NCBI GenBank assembly: GCA_036267755.1
Contig: DATAVK010000056.1
Coordinates: forward strand, 6,755-70,754
DNA from: DATAVK01 sp036267755
Lineage (GTDB): Bacteria; Actinomycetota; Actinomycetes; JAFAQI01
DNA length: 64,000 nucleotides
Direction: 5' to 3'
Each line of letters starts with the position of its first letter. The first letter of the stretch is position 1. Shown piece after piece: positions 52,834 through 62,681 of this stretch. The notes under the pieces are model-generated. The model saw only the letters and a list, made by a program, of their open reading frames with translations. It did not search any database and was not told the origin of the DNA. A program made the position numbers and the translations under genes.

Positions 52834-54108
52834 GTGAGCGAGGTCGTCGACGGGCACTCGCCGCCGGTCCCGCTGCTGGAGCCTCGCGGCGGGGTGCCGC
52901 CTGTCATCGCCACCCGCCGAGAGCTCGCCGAAGCCATCGACCGGATGGCGGCAGGAACCGGGCCGGTCGCGGTCGACGCCGAGCGTGCCTCGGGGTTCCG
53001 GTACGGCCAACGCGCCTACTTGGTCCAGCTTCGCCGCGAGGACGTCGGGACCATCCTCATCGACCCGATGGGTGTCCCGGACCTCGCTGGGCTCTCCGCG
53101 GCGCTCGCTGACGCCGAATGGGTCCTCCACGCGGCCTCGCAGGACCTGCCGTCGCTGCGGGAGACCGGGCTGGCCCCGAACCGGATCTTCGACACCGAGC
53201 TCGGCGCCCGGCTGGCCGGCTTCGAGCGGGTGGGGCTCGCCACCATGGTCGAGGTCCTGCTCGGGCGCGGGCTCGCCAAGGAGCACTCGGCCGTCGACTG
53301 GAGCCGCCGGCCGCTGCCCGAGCCGTGGTTGCGTTATGCCGCCCTCGACGTCGAGATTCTCGTCGACCTGCGGGACGCCGTGGCCGAAGAGCTGACTCGG
53401 CAAGGCAAGCTCGAGTGGGCCATGGAGGAGTTCCAAGCCGTCCTGGACGCGCCCGGCCCGGCCCCCCGCGCCGACCCCTGGCGCCGGACCAGCGGCATGC
53501 ATCGGGTCCGCAGCCGCCGCCAGCTCGCCGTCGTACGCGGGTTATGGGAAGCCCGCGACCAGATCGCCCGGCAGCGTGACACCGCCCCTGGCCGGGTGCT
53601 GCCGGACAGCGCGATCGTCGCGGCCGCCACCGCCTCCCCCGCGACCGTCGAGGGGCTGAGCCGGCTGCCCGGCTGGGGCGGCCGGTCGACCCGCCGGCTC
53701 GCGCCGGAGTTGTTTCCGGTGGTTACCGCGGCACTCAACCTGCCCGAGACCGAGCTGCCGCGGCACTCCGTCCCCGGCGACGGGCCGCCACCGCCGAGCC
53801 GCTGGCCCGACCGGGATCCGATCGCGGCCGCGCGGCTCGCCCGGGCCCGAGCCGCGCTCGCCGGTATCGCGGAGGCTCACAATCTGCCGGCGGAGAATCT
53901 GCTGACCCCGGACGTCGTCCGGCGGCTGAGCTGGTCGCCACCGGAGCCGGCGGACGTCGACACGGTCGCTGCGTACCTCCGGCACGCCGGTGCCCGCAGC
54001 TGGCAGATCGACCTGACCGCCGGTCCGCTCGCCGAAGCGATGACCGCCACGGCCGCCCCGGACGACGACGAGACCCTCGAGGCAGATCCGGACATCGACG
54101 GGTCATGA
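52834..54108 (+). CDS. RNase D-like 3'-5' exoribonuclease
   Basis: A 424-aa DEDDy exonuclease. Exo I is Asp48/Glu50 in VAVDAERASG, Exo II Asp104 in HAASQDLPSL, and Exo III Tyr168/Asp172 in YAALDVEIL. HRDC-like helical domains follow (about 220-300 and 325-400). In E. coli RNase D trims tRNA 3' ends, and the actinobacterial homologue Rv2681 has the same layout. A GNAT gene follows with a 4-nt overlap. Confidence 0.93.
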   Translation: MSEVVDGHSPPVPLLEPRGGVPPVIATRRELAEAIDRMAAGTGPVAVDAERASGFRYGQRAYLVQLRREDVGTILIDPMGVPDLAGLSAALADAEWVLHAASQDLPSLRETGLAPNRIFDTELGARLAGFERVGLATMVEVLLGRGLAKEHSAVDWSRRPLPEPWLRYAALDVEILVDLRDAVAEELTRQGKLEWAMEEFQAVLDAPGPAPRADPWRRTSGMHRVRSRRQLAVVRGLWEARDQIARQRDTAPGRVLPDSAIVAAATASPATVEGLSRLPGWGGRSTRRLAPELFPVVTAALNLPETELPRHSVPGDGPPPPSRWPDRDPIAAARLARARAALAGIAEAHNLPAENLLTPDVVRRLSWSPPEPADVDTVAAYLRHAGARSWQIDLTAGPLAEAMTATAAPDDDETLEADPDIDGS

Positions 54109-54548
54109 GGCTGGATCGGCTCGACGCGGCGACGGCGCATGCCCTGCTGGCGGGTGACCTGGGGGGCCGCGAGACGGCCCCCGGCTGGCCGCACGAGGAC
54201 ACCGCGCCGGGGTTGCTGTTCGTCGATCACGGTGGTGAGGCCTTCCTCGTGATCGACGACGACGGCCGGATCGCCGGAGAGTGCGGCACCAAGTCGCCGC
54301 CCGACGCCGAGGGGATGGTCGAGATCGGCTACGGGCTGGGCACCGGAAGCCGCGGGCGCGGCCTGGGGACGGCAGCAGTCGCGGCTTTGGTCGCGTGGTT
54401 GCGGGCCGTGCCCGCAGTACGTCGGATCGAGGCTGAGGTGCACGCTTACAACGTCCCGTCGCAGCGCGTCGTCGAGCGCCAGGGTCTGGTCCGGGTCCAT
54501 GACTCTGCTGTCGGATATCTCCGTTACCGCCTGGACGTCACCGACTGA
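54105..54548 (+). CDS. GNAT family N-acetyltransferase
   Basis: A 147-aa acetyltransferase with the acetyl-CoA loop GTGSRGRGLGTAAVAALV and the C-terminal motif HAYNVPSQRVVERQGL. The substrate is unknown; the layout resembles ribosomal-protein or small-amine acetyltransferases. The ATG overlaps the RNase D stop (ATGA), so expression is coupled. Confidence 0.85.
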   Translation: MRLDRLDAATAHALLAGDLGGRETAPGWPHEDTAPGLLFVDHGGEAFLVIDDDGRIAGECGTKSPPDAEGMVEIGYGLGTGSRGRGLGTAAVAALVAWLRAVPAVRRIEAEVHAYNVPSQRVVERQGLVRVHDSAVGYLRYRLDVTD

Positions 54549-54630
54549 CCGTTTCGGGGACCCAAGATCACTCTCGCGGTTCACTCGCATGGCGGATCAA
54601 GTGATCGGGTCGCTTCGGTAAATTCACGCT

Positions 54631-55488
54631 ATGCCCACCTGGCCGGAGCCACCTCAGCTGCGGCGCTGTGCCCTGGGCGTCGCGGTCCTCAACGACATCG
54701 ACGTGATCCCTGCGACCGACGGCGTGGTGCTGCCTGGACCTCCGCAGCTGAAGGTGATCTGGAGCGAGTGTCGTCGCGCGCTGGCTGGCGCCGACCCGGA
54801 GTCCGATGACGGCAGGGTCCGCGTCGCGCGATGGTTCGCGATGCGCCGCTGGCTGGCCGACCGGCCGATCGAGGACCTGGTGGAGCGCGCTCGGCCGTAC
54901 GGCGCCAGCGTGACCTCACCGCTGCACCCCGGGCTGGACTGGGTCCGGCGGCGGGTCCTCGGGGACGCCCTCGACCTTGGGTTCGGCTTCGTCGGCATCG
55001 ACCCGGCGGACGTCGAGCGAGTGGTCCCAGTCCCGCATGAGCTGCTGCGCGCGGCCGGCGTCGACCCGACTCACTGGTGGTCGACGGCCGTTGTCTACCT
55101 GGAGCGGATGGGAGAGATGGCGGCCGAGCGGATGACCCGCTCGCCGAACGCCCCGCTTCGGCCGATGGGTGACTGCGACGTCGTCACGCTGCTCGGCTCC
55201 CGCACCTTCCGGCAGGCGATCGTCAAGGACGTCTTCGACGGGATGCGGACCGTCGCCGTACCCATGCGCTCCCGGGGCTGGCTCGACCTCAACCGGGTGG
55301 ATCCAGCGTTCTCGGCGGCAGCTGCCCGGCTCACCGCGGTCGAGGACCGGGGCTTCGACCGGCCGCTGCTGGTCACGCGCGACGAGCTGGCACTTGCCCG
55401 CGAGGGCGGCAACGTGGTCCGCGCGGCCACCGAGGACCGCCTCGCGCCGGTCATCGACCTGCGGGACGTCCTGTACCACCGCAACTGA
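54631..55488 (+). CDS. Conserved-looking protein of unknown function
   Basis: A 285-aa soluble protein with no recognised domain. It is rich in Arg and Val and includes PIEDLVERARPYGASVTSPL, RPMGDCDVVTLLGSRTFR and a C-terminal PVIDLRDVLYHRN. It lies after the GNAT gene and its last 38 nt overlap the convergent oxidoreductase gene. The ATG at 54631 is the start. I can assign no enzyme or fold. Confidence 0.7.
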   Translation: MPTWPEPPQLRRCALGVAVLNDIDVIPATDGVVLPGPPQLKVIWSECRRALAGADPESDDGRVRVARWFAMRRWLADRPIEDLVERARPYGASVTSPLHPGLDWVRRRVLGDALDLGFGFVGIDPADVERVVPVPHELLRAAGVDPTHWWSTAVVYLERMGEMAAERMTRSPNAPLRPMGDCDVVTLLGSRTFRQAIVKDVFDGMRTVAVPMRSRGWLDLNRVDPAFSAAAARLTAVEDRGFDRPLLVTRDELALAREGGNVVRAATEDRLAPVIDLRDVLYHRN

Positions 55489-56494
55489 TCACGACCTTGC
55501 CGATCTGGTCGCCGCCGGCGAACAGGCCGAGGAACGCATCTGGTGCCGAGTCCAGGCTCTCGTGCACGGTCTCGCGAGTGGCGATCTTCCCCTCGGCGAG
55601 CAGGCCGCCCACCTCGGCGAGGAACTCCGGCTGCTGGTCGAAGTGGTCGCTCACGATGAAGCCGCGCAACGTGAGCCGCTTCCCGACGGCCAGCCCTAGG
55701 TTGTCGATCGCGGTGCCGGCGCCGCCGTGGTACCCGGTGGAAATCGAGCCGCACAAGGCGATCCGGCCGAAGGCTCGCATCGCGTCGATGGCCGCCCGTA
55801 GCTGCTCGCCGCCGACGTTGTCGAAGTAGACGTCCACACCCTTCGGCGCCAGCCGGGCCAGGTGATCGCCGGGCTTGCCGTCGCGATGGCTGAACCCTGC
55901 GTCGTATCCGAACTCGTCGGTCAGCGACGCCACCTTGGCCGGTGAGCCGGCGCTGCCGATGACCAGACTGGCGCCTCGGAGCGGGGCCAGCTGCCCAGCG
56001 ATCGATCCCACCGCACCCGCGGCGGCCGACACGAACACGACATCGCCGTCGGCAACCGGCGCGATCAGCGTCACCCCGATCCAAGCGGTGAACCCGGGCA
56101 CTCCCAGCACGCCGAGGTAGGCGCTGGGGCTGACGCCCGGCGGTGGCGGAGGTAGCGGCTGCAGGGCCGAGCCGGGAGCGACGTACCGCTCCCGCCAGCC
56201 GAACATGCTCAGAACGACCGTGCCCTCCGGAAGCTTGGGGTCACGGCTGGCGACGACGACGCCGACCGCACCACCTTGCAGCGGCTCACCGACGGCGAAC
56301 GGCGGGACGTAGCTGCGGACGTCGTTCATCCGGCCGCGCATGTACGGGTCCACCGAGAAGAAGTGGTTCTCGACCACGACCTCGCCGTCGGCGGGCTCGG
56401 GAAGCGTCACATCGACGATGTCGAAGCACTCCACGGTGGCGTCGGACCCTGGCTCCGGACGCCGGGCGAGCCGGATCTCGCGGCTGGTGGTCAC
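55451..56494 (-). CDS. Medium-chain NADP-dependent oxidoreductase
   Basis: A 347-aa MDR-family enzyme like leukotriene B4 dehydrogenase/curcumin reductase. The N-terminal VENHFFSVDPYMRGRMND and the NADPH glycine motif in VSAAAGAVGSIAGQLA are typical, as is YFDNVGGEQL. It reduces activated double bonds of alkenals or ketones with NADPH. The GTG at 56494 lies 5 nt after the dxs stop, so it may be cotranscribed with dxs. The frame runs on upstream inside dxs but is not the gene. Confidence 0.9.
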   Translation of the reverse strand: MTTSREIRLARRPEPGSDATVECFDIVDVTLPEPADGEVVVENHFFSVDPYMRGRMNDVRSYVPPFAVGEPLQGGAVGVVVASRDPKLPEGTVVLSMFGWRERYVAPGSALQPLPPPPPGVSPSAYLGVLGVPGFTAWIGVTLIAPVADGDVVFVSAAAGAVGSIAGQLAPLRGASLVIGSAGSPAKVASLTDEFGYDAGFSHRDGKPGDHLARLAPKGVDVYFDNVGGEQLRAAIDAMRAFGRIALCGSISTGYHGGAGTAIDNLGLAVGKRLTLRGFIVSDHFDQQPEFLAEVGGLLAEGKIATRETVHESLDSAPDAFLGLFAGGDQIGKVVISCGGTGRPAGR

Positions 56495-56499
56495 GCGGC

Positions 56500-58398
56500 T
56501 CAGCCGCGGGACAAGACGTCGATGTCCGCACGCGCGGCTGCTTCCACGACCCGGCGGGCTATCTCCTGCGCCGACAGGCCCGCGGCGGCGAGCACGGCCG
56601 GCCGCTCGCCCTGGGCGAGGAAGCGCTGCGGCAAGGCGATCTCCCGAAGCGGTACGTCGATGTCGCGCGCCCGCAGCTCGCGCGACAACGCAGAGCCCAC
56701 ACCGCCGGCGATCACACCGTCCTCGATGACGACGACGAGCGAGAACGTCGCGGCCAGCGCGGGCAGCGACTCGTCGACCGGGATGACCCAGCGCGGGTCG
56801 ACGACGGTGACACCGAGGCCCTGCCGGGCGACCCGATCGGCCACGTCCAACGTCAGCCCGGCGAGCGCGCCGACCGACAGCAGGAGCACGTCGCTGGCCT
56901 CGTCGCGGCGCAGCACGTCCATCCCACCGACCCGGGCGATCGCGGCCACGTCGTCCGCGACTGCGGCCTTGGGGAAGCGCAGCGCCGTCGGACCATCCGA
57001 CCACTCCACCGCTTCGCGTAGCTCGTCGCGGAGCCGGGTGGCGTCGCGGGGCGCCGCAACCCGCATGCCTGGCACGATGCCGAGGATCGACATGTCCCAC
57101 ATCCCGTTGTGCGACGCGCCGTCCGGACCCGTGACGCCGGCCCGGTCCAGGACGAACGTCACCGGCAGCCGGTGCAGCGCCACGTCCATCAGCACCTGGT
57201 CGAACGCGCGGTTGAGGAATGTTGCGTAGATGCAGACCACGGGATGCAGGCCGCCCATCGCCATCCCCGCCGCCGACGTCACGGCGTGCTGCTCGGCGAT
57301 CCCCACGTCGTACACCCGGTCCGGGAACGCGACCGAGAACGGCTCGAGCCCCACCGACCGCAGCATCGCCGCGGTCACCCCGACCACGTCGGGCCGCTCG
57401 TGCCCGATCCGGACCATCTCCTCGGCGAAGGTGTGGCTCCAGGTCGGTGCCGCCACGCCGACCGGTCGGCCGGTGACCGGGTCGATCACCCCGACCTGGT
57501 GGAACTGGTCGGCCTCGTCCTCGCGAGCCGGCGCGTATCCGCGGCCCTTCTCGGTCAGGCAGTGCACGATGACCGGCGCGCCGAAGTCGCGGGCCTTTCG
57601 CAACGCCTTCTCGAGCGCCTGCTCGTCGTGCCCGTCGATCGGACCGACGTACTTCAGCCCGAGATCCTCGAACATCACCTGCGGCTGGATGAAGTCCTTG
57701 AGGCCCTTCTTTGCGCCGTGCAACGCGTCGTAGAGCGGCCCTCCGACGAGCGGTGTCCGGGCGAGCGACACCTTGACGGCCTCGAGGACATGCTCGTACG
57801 ACGGCGAGAGTCGCAGCGCCGCCAGATGCCGGGCCAGACCGCCGACAGTCGGCGAGTAGGACCGGCCGTTGTCGTTCACAACGATGATGACCGGCCGGTC
57901 GGGCGCGCCGGCGATGTTGTTCATCGCTTCCCAGCACATGCCGCCGGTCAGCGCGCCGTCTCCGACGACGGCGATGACCGAGCGGCCAGTTTCGCCGCGA
58001 ACCGCGATCGCCTTCGCCAGTCCGTCCGCATACGACAGCGCTGTCGAGGCGTGGGAGTTCTCGACCCAGTCGTGCGGACTCTCGGCCCGGGACGGGTAGC
58101 CGGACAGTCCGTCCTCCTGGCGCAGCCCCTCGAAGTCGGCCTGCCGGCCGGTCAGCAGCTTGTGGACGTAGGCCTGGTGGCCGGTGTCCCAGACGATCGC
58201 GTCGCGCGGGGAGTCGAACACCCGATGCAGGGCGATCGTGAGCTCGACGACGCCGAGGTTGGGCCCGAGGTGTCCGGTGTGCCGCGACACGCAGTCGACC
58301 AGGAAGTCGCGGATCTCCTGGGCCAGGCCGTCGAGGTCCGCGGCCGGGAGCCGTCGCAGGTCGTCGGGGCCGCTCAACGAGGCGAGGACAGTTCTCAC
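56500..58398 (-). CDS. dxs: 1-Deoxy-D-xylulose-5-phosphate synthase
   Basis: DXS condenses pyruvate and glyceraldehyde 3-phosphate with thiamine diphosphate, the first step of the MEP isoprenoid route. The 632-aa protein has GDGALTGGMCWEAMNN (ThDP), AEQHAVTSAAGMA, and DRAGVTGPDGASHNGMWD. The GTG at 58398 is the start. The M. tuberculosis dxs1 lies in the same RNase D neighbourhood. Confidence 0.97.
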   Translation of the reverse strand: MRTVLASLSGPDDLRRLPAADLDGLAQEIRDFLVDCVSRHTGHLGPNLGVVELTIALHRVFDSPRDAIVWDTGHQAYVHKLLTGRQADFEGLRQEDGLSGYPSRAESPHDWVENSHASTALSYADGLAKAIAVRGETGRSVIAVVGDGALTGGMCWEAMNNIAGAPDRPVIIVVNDNGRSYSPTVGGLARHLAALRLSPSYEHVLEAVKVSLARTPLVGGPLYDALHGAKKGLKDFIQPQVMFEDLGLKYVGPIDGHDEQALEKALRKARDFGAPVIVHCLTEKGRGYAPAREDEADQFHQVGVIDPVTGRPVGVAAPTWSHTFAEEMVRIGHERPDVVGVTAAMLRSVGLEPFSVAFPDRVYDVGIAEQHAVTSAAGMAMGGLHPVVCIYATFLNRAFDQVLMDVALHRLPVTFVLDRAGVTGPDGASHNGMWDMSILGIVPGMRVAAPRDATRLRDELREAVEWSDGPTALRFPKAAVADDVAAIARVGGMDVLRRDEASDVLLLSVGALAGLTLDVADRVARQGLGVTVVDPRWVIPVDESLPALAATFSLVVVIEDGVIAGGVGSALSRELRARDIDVPLREIALPQRFLAQGERPAVLAAAGLSAQEIARRVVEAAARADIDVLSRG

Positions 58399-58494
58399 GT
58401 ATCGGAGTCTAGAGCCGCAAAACGGTCCACACCCGTCAGGGCTCCCGGCCCAAACCCACCCTCGCGAGTCCTGACTCGTGATGGGTGCGCCGGC

Positions 58495-58869
58495 TCAGAG
58501 CCGGGCTGCCCACCGCTCGCCGCGCATGGCGCGCGCGACCAGGTCCACCGAACGGGCGCAGGCCTGCAGCCGCAACCGCTCCCGCTCATAGGTGGCGACC
58601 GCCTCGTCGACCGTCTCCGGCGGCACGACCTCGCGCAGGTCGTGGCGGACCGTGCGGATGCCTTGCTCGGTCGCGATGACGGCTCCGGTCACGCAGCTGC
58701 CGGCGAGGTGAGCCAGCACGACCGGGTATCGGCGCAGTACGTCGTACCCCCGAAAATCGGGCGGGCACAGGTCAAACAGCCAGCCGATGGCCGTGCGCTC
58801 CCAGTCCGGCGCCCCGGGCGGCCGGACCGCGTCGGGCCAACCCGGCGGAGCCACCGGCGGCCGGCTCAC
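58495..58869 (-). CDS. Uncharacterised protein coupled to RNA methyltransferase
   Basis: A 124-aa soluble protein. The middle reads WERTAIGWLFDLCPPDFRG, with helices after it. The GTG at 58869 overlaps the methyltransferase stop (GTGA), so it is translated with it. No domain recognised and no metal site seen; the position between the methyltransferase and dxs suggests an actinobacterial conserved gene. Confidence 0.7.
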   Translation of the reverse strand: MSRPPVAPPGWPDAVRPPGAPDWERTAIGWLFDLCPPDFRGYDVLRRYPVVLAHLAGSCVTGAVIATEQGIRTVRHDLREVVPPETVDEAVATYERERLRLQACARSVDLVARAMRGERWAARL

Positions 58870-59966
58870 GCCTCGCGCACCAGCGTCGCCACGCACTCGA
58901 CGTGCGCCGTCATCGGAAACAGGTCGAACGCCCGCAGCGCATCGAGTCGGTACCCGTGGCCGGCCAGCAACGACACGTCGCGGGCGAGCGACGACGGGTC
59001 GCAGGCGACGTGGACTATCCGTCGTGGCTCGGCGGCGACGATGCCGTCGATGACCGACTTGCCAGCTCCCTTACGGGGCGGGTCGAGGACCACCACGTCC
59101 GCCCTCGGGCGGGTTCGGGTCAGCCAGCGGTCGACCCGGGCGGCGCTCACCGAGACGTTCGACAGGTCGGCGAGGTTGGCGACGGCGGCCGCGGCCGCGG
59201 CTCGGTCGCTCTCGACCGCCAGCACCCGGCCGGGGTCGACCACCGGCGCAAGGACGCCCGCGAACAGCCCGACACCGGCGTAGAGGTCGAGCGCCACGTC
59301 GCCCGGGCGCGCTTCAGCCGCGGCGAGGACGACAGCGGCGAGCGTGTCGGCGGCGCCGGGGTGCACCTGCCAGAAACCGCCCTCGGGGATGCTCCACTCG
59401 CGGCCGATCGCGTACTCGACATCGGACTCCACCAGGTCCACGGCATCCGTGTCGGGCCATCGCTGCGCAAGGACCGACGCGACCGGCAGCGACGGGTGGG
59501 CGATGAGGCAGTCGTCGATCGTTTCGACCTCGTGCGAGCGATGGCGTCTAAGCCCCGCCACGCCGGAGTCGTCGACCGCGAGCCGCACTCGGGTCCGCCA
59601 GTGCAGTCCGGCCTCATCACCGGGCACCGCCTCGACGACGACAGGTACGTCGAGTCCGGCGATGCGGCGCAGCTGGTCGGCGACCACGGTCGCTTTCAAG
59701 CGACGTTGCTCGTCGAGTGCCACGTGCTGCCAGTCGCAGCCGCCACAGCGGCCGGGGCCGGCCCACGGACACGGCGGCGTCACCCGTTGGTCGGAGGCGA
59801 CGAGGACGTCGACAGCATCGGCACGCAGGTACGACATCCGTTCCTCGGTGATCTCGACCCGGACCCGCTCGCCGGGCAGCGCGTGGCGGACCAGCACGGC
59901 TCGCCCGTCCGGGGCGTGCGCGATGCAGATCCCGCCGTGGCCGACCGCCCCGACGTCGAGGATCAC
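58866..59966 (-). CDS. Class I SAM RNA (uracil-5-)methyltransferase with TRAM domain
   Basis: A 366-aa RNA methyltransferase of the RlmD/TrmA type. A short TRAM-like N-terminal domain precedes a 4Fe-4S cluster site CPWAGPGRCGGC. The SAM motif LDLYAGVGLFAGVLA follows. VACDPSSLARD near the C-terminus contains the catalytic Cys loop, and VLDPPRKGAG is motif IV. M5U in rRNA or tRNA is the expected product; which RNA is not clear. The GTG overlaps the permease stop (4 nt). Confidence 0.9.
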   Translation of the reverse strand: MILDVGAVGHGGICIAHAPDGRAVLVRHALPGERVRVEITEERMSYLRADAVDVLVASDQRVTPPCPWAGPGRCGGCDWQHVALDEQRRLKATVVADQLRRIAGLDVPVVVEAVPGDEAGLHWRTRVRLAVDDSGVAGLRRHRSHEVETIDDCLIAHPSLPVASVLAQRWPDTDAVDLVESDVEYAIGREWSIPEGGFWQVHPGAADTLAAVVLAAAEARPGDVALDLYAGVGLFAGVLAPVVDPGRVLAVESDRAAAAAAVANLADLSNVSVSAARVDRWLTRTRPRADVVVLDPPRKGAGKSVIDGIVAAEPRRIVHVACDPSSLARDVSLLAGHGYRLDALRAFDLFPMTAHVECVATLVREA

Positions 59967-61969
59967 GGCTTGCTGGGCGGGCGCGGCTTGACGTCCACGG
60001 CGCGGCGCACGTCGCCGGCCATCGAACGGTTGCGGGGCACGACCCGGTCAGAGGAGGCCAGCTGGTAGGGCACGCTCGTCACCATCACACCCGGCACGAA
60101 GAGCAGCCGCCCCTTCAGGCGCAGCGCACTCTGGTTGTGCAACAGCTGCTCCCACCAGCGACCCACGACGTACTCGGGGATGAAGATCGACACCACGTCA
60201 CGCGGGCTGGATCGGGCCTTGAGCTGCTTGATGTATTTGATGACGGGCCGGGTGACCTCGCGGTACGGCGAGTCGAGGATCTGCAGCGGAACCGGGACGG
60301 CGCGCCGTTCCCACTCACGCATCACCGCTGCGGTTTCGTCGGGATCGACGTCGACAGTGACTGCGTTGAGGGTGGATGGCCGGGTGGCGCGGGCGTAGGC
60401 GACCGCGCGCAGCGTTGCCTTGTGCACCTTCGACACCAGGACGATGGCGTGCACTCGCGACGGCAGGACGTCCTCGTCGTCCTCGGGGACGAGCTCCTGA
60501 CGGACTCGGTCGTAGTGCTTGCTGATGCCGCGCATCATCATGAACAGCACCATCATCGCGACGATCGCGATCCAGGCGCCCTCGGTGAACTTCGAGATCA
60601 AGATGATGGCCAGCACCAGCGCCGTCACGACCGCGCCGACCGAGTTGATCACCCGCGATCGCTTCATCTGCCGACGCCGCGCCGGGTCCTTCTCATTCGG
60701 CAGGTGCCGGTTCCAGTGCCGGATCATGCCGGTCTGGCTGTTCACGAACGACACGAAGACACCGACGATGTACAGCTGGATCAGCCGGGTCGGCGACGCA
60801 CCGAACGCGATGATGAGCAGGATCGCGAAACCAGCCAGCAGCAGGATGCCGTTGCTGAACGCGAGCCGGTCGCCGCGGGTGTGCAGCTGCCGCGGCAGGT
60901 AGCCGTCCTTCGCGAGGATCGAGGCGAGGACCGGGAACCCGTTGAAGGCGGTGTTGGCGGCGAGGACGAGGATCAGCGCCGTCATCGTCTGCAGGTAGTA
61001 GAAGCCGAACGAGTGCCCCCCGAAGACGGCAGCACCGATCTGCGCGATGACCGTCTTCTGCACGTAGCCGTGCGGCGCGCCGATCAGCTTGCTGCTGTTG
61101 CCCGGCCCGACCACGTGGACGTGGCTGATGATCGCCAGCGCCGTGATGGACAGGAACATCGTCACGGCGATCGCACCGAGCAGCGCCAACGTCGTCGCGG
61201 CGTTCTTGCTCTTCGGCTTCTGGAACGCGGGGACGCCGTTGCTGATCGCCTCGACACCCGTCAACGCCGTACATCCTGAGGCGAACGCACGCAGCAGCAG
61301 GAAGAGCAGTATCAGCCCGGAGTAGTGAGCGGAGCTCTGGATCTTGTACGGCGCACTTTGTGAGGTGATGTGGTGACCCGAAGAGAGCTTGATCACGGCG
61401 TAACCCACCAGCGCAGCCACGCCCGCGATAAAGGCATAGGTAGGGATCGCGAACGCGACACCGGACTCGCGGATGCCCCGCAGGTTGAGGACGGTGATGA
61501 TGACGACGACGACGACGGCCACGATGACGGCGTGACCCTCGAGCGCCGAGACGGCCGAGGTGATGTTCGCGACCCCGGAGCTCACCGACACCGCAACAGT
61601 CAGCACGTAGTCGACCATCAGCGCGGCGGCCACGGTGAGCCCGGCGTACTTCCCGAGGTTCGTCGTCGCCACCTCGTAGTCGCCACCGCCGCTGGGGTAG
61701 GCGTGCACGTTCTGCCGGTACGACGCGACGACCACGAGCATCAGGAACGCAACACCCGCGGCGGCGTACCAGGTGAGGTGGATCAGGGCGAGGCCGCCGA
61801 GCGAGAGAACGATCAGGATCTCTTCGGTGGCATAGGCCACCGAGGACAACGCGTCGCTCGCGAAGACGGGCAGCGCGAGCTTCTTGGGGAGCAGCGTCTC
61901 CCCCAGCTGGGTGCTGCGCAACGGGCGCCCGACGAACAGGCGCTTCGAGATGTCACCCAGCGACGGCAC
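59963..61969 (-). CDS. APC-superfamily permease, KimA-like potassium transporter
   Basis: A 668-aa protein with twelve membrane helices, and a C-terminal soluble domain (about 490-668). It starts PKKLALPVFASDALSSVAYATEE, the start pattern of KimA-type potassium/proton symporters; VNSQTGMIRHW and RIHPF-type loops are not diagnostic. M. tuberculosis has the same gene (Rv2690c) next to ceoB/ceoC. Divergent CeoB/CeoC-type genes support a role in potassium uptake. Amino-acid transport is an alternative within the superfamily. Confidence 0.88.
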   Translation of the reverse strand: MPSLGDISKRLFVGRPLRSTQLGETLLPKKLALPVFASDALSSVAYATEEILIVLSLGGLALIHLTWYAAAGVAFLMLVVVASYRQNVHAYPSGGGDYEVATTNLGKYAGLTVAAALMVDYVLTVAVSVSSGVANITSAVSALEGHAVIVAVVVVVIITVLNLRGIRESGVAFAIPTYAFIAGVAALVGYAVIKLSSGHHITSQSAPYKIQSSAHYSGLILLFLLLRAFASGCTALTGVEAISNGVPAFQKPKSKNAATTLALLGAIAVTMFLSITALAIISHVHVVGPGNSSKLIGAPHGYVQKTVIAQIGAAVFGGHSFGFYYLQTMTALILVLAANTAFNGFPVLASILAKDGYLPRQLHTRGDRLAFSNGILLLAGFAILLIIAFGASPTRLIQLYIVGVFVSFVNSQTGMIRHWNRHLPNEKDPARRRQMKRSRVINSVGAVVTALVLAIILISKFTEGAWIAIVAMMVLFMMMRGISKHYDRVRQELVPEDDEDVLPSRVHAIVLVSKVHKATLRAVAYARATRPSTLNAVTVDVDPDETAAVMREWERRAVPVPLQILDSPYREVTRPVIKYIKQLKARSSPRDVVSIFIPEYVVGRWWEQLLHNQSALRLKGRLLFVPGVMVTSVPYQLASSDRVVPRNRSMAGDVRRAVDVKPRPPSKP

Positions 61970-62012
61970 GCGGGCAAGGCTACGGCCTGCGGCAGCGTGT
62001 AGCGTCCCCCGC

Positions 62013-62681
62013 GTGCACGTGGTGATTATGGGATGCGGTCGGGTCGGCTCGACGATCGCTCACAGCCTGGAGGCGGCCGGTCACTCGGTGGCGATCGTCG
62101 ACCGCGATGCCGCGGCGTTCCGCCGGCTGGGACCGGACTTCGTCGGCAAGCAGGTCGTCGGTGTCGGCTTCGACCGCGACACGCTGGTCGAGGCCGGGAT
62201 CGAACAGGCCGCGGCCTTCGCGGCGGTCTCCAGCGGCGACAACTCCAACATCATCTCGGCCCGGGTAGCTCGCGAGACCTTCGGCGTGAAGATGGTCATC
62301 GCGCGGATCTACGACCCGCGCCGGGCCGAGGTCTACACCCGCCTGGGCATCCCCACAGTGGCGACCGTGCGGTGGACCGCCGACGAGATGCTGCGCCGGA
62401 TGCTGCCTGCGGGTGCGCACAGCGCGTGGAGCGACCCGACCGGCCACCTGCTGCTTGTCGAGGTCGCCTACGACGTCGGCTGGGTGGGCCGGTCGGTGCG
62501 CCAGGTCCAGAACGTCGTGGCGGGTGCTCGGATCGCCTTCCTGACCCGGTACGGCGAGGCCGTCCTGCCGACCTGGCAGACCGTGATCCAGGACGGCGAC
62601 CAGCTGCACATCTTGGTCCAGCGGGAGAACGTCAAACGGATCGAAGAGCTGTTCGCGCTGCCGCCCGAGGAGAAGGAATGA
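62013..62681 (+). CDS. ceoB: TrkA-type potassium regulatory subunit CeoB
   Basis: A 222-aa RCK protein with Rossmann fold VIMGCGRVGSTIAHSLEAAG binding NAD/ATP (TrkA_N, about 1-120), followed by a TrkA_C domain. It regulates potassium transport. The GTG at 62013 is the start; upstream in-frame sequence belongs to the divergent permease. The stop overlaps the ceoC ATG (ATGA). Confidence 0.93.
   Translation: MHVVIMGCGRVGSTIAHSLEAAGHSVAIVDRDAAAFRRLGPDFVGKQVVGVGFDRDTLVEAGIEQAAAFAAVSSGDNSNIISARVARETFGVKMVIARIYDPRRAEVYTRLGIPTVATVRWTADEMLRRMLPAGAHSAWSDPTGHLLLVEVAYDVGWVGRSVRQVQNVVAGARIAFLTRYGEAVLPTWQTVIQDGDQLHILVQRENVKRIEELFALPPEEKE

Noticed and set aside
55451..57937. Long open frame extending the oxidoreductase upstream
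   Set aside because: The extra part lies inside dxs in another frame and has noise composition; the real start is the GTG at 56494.
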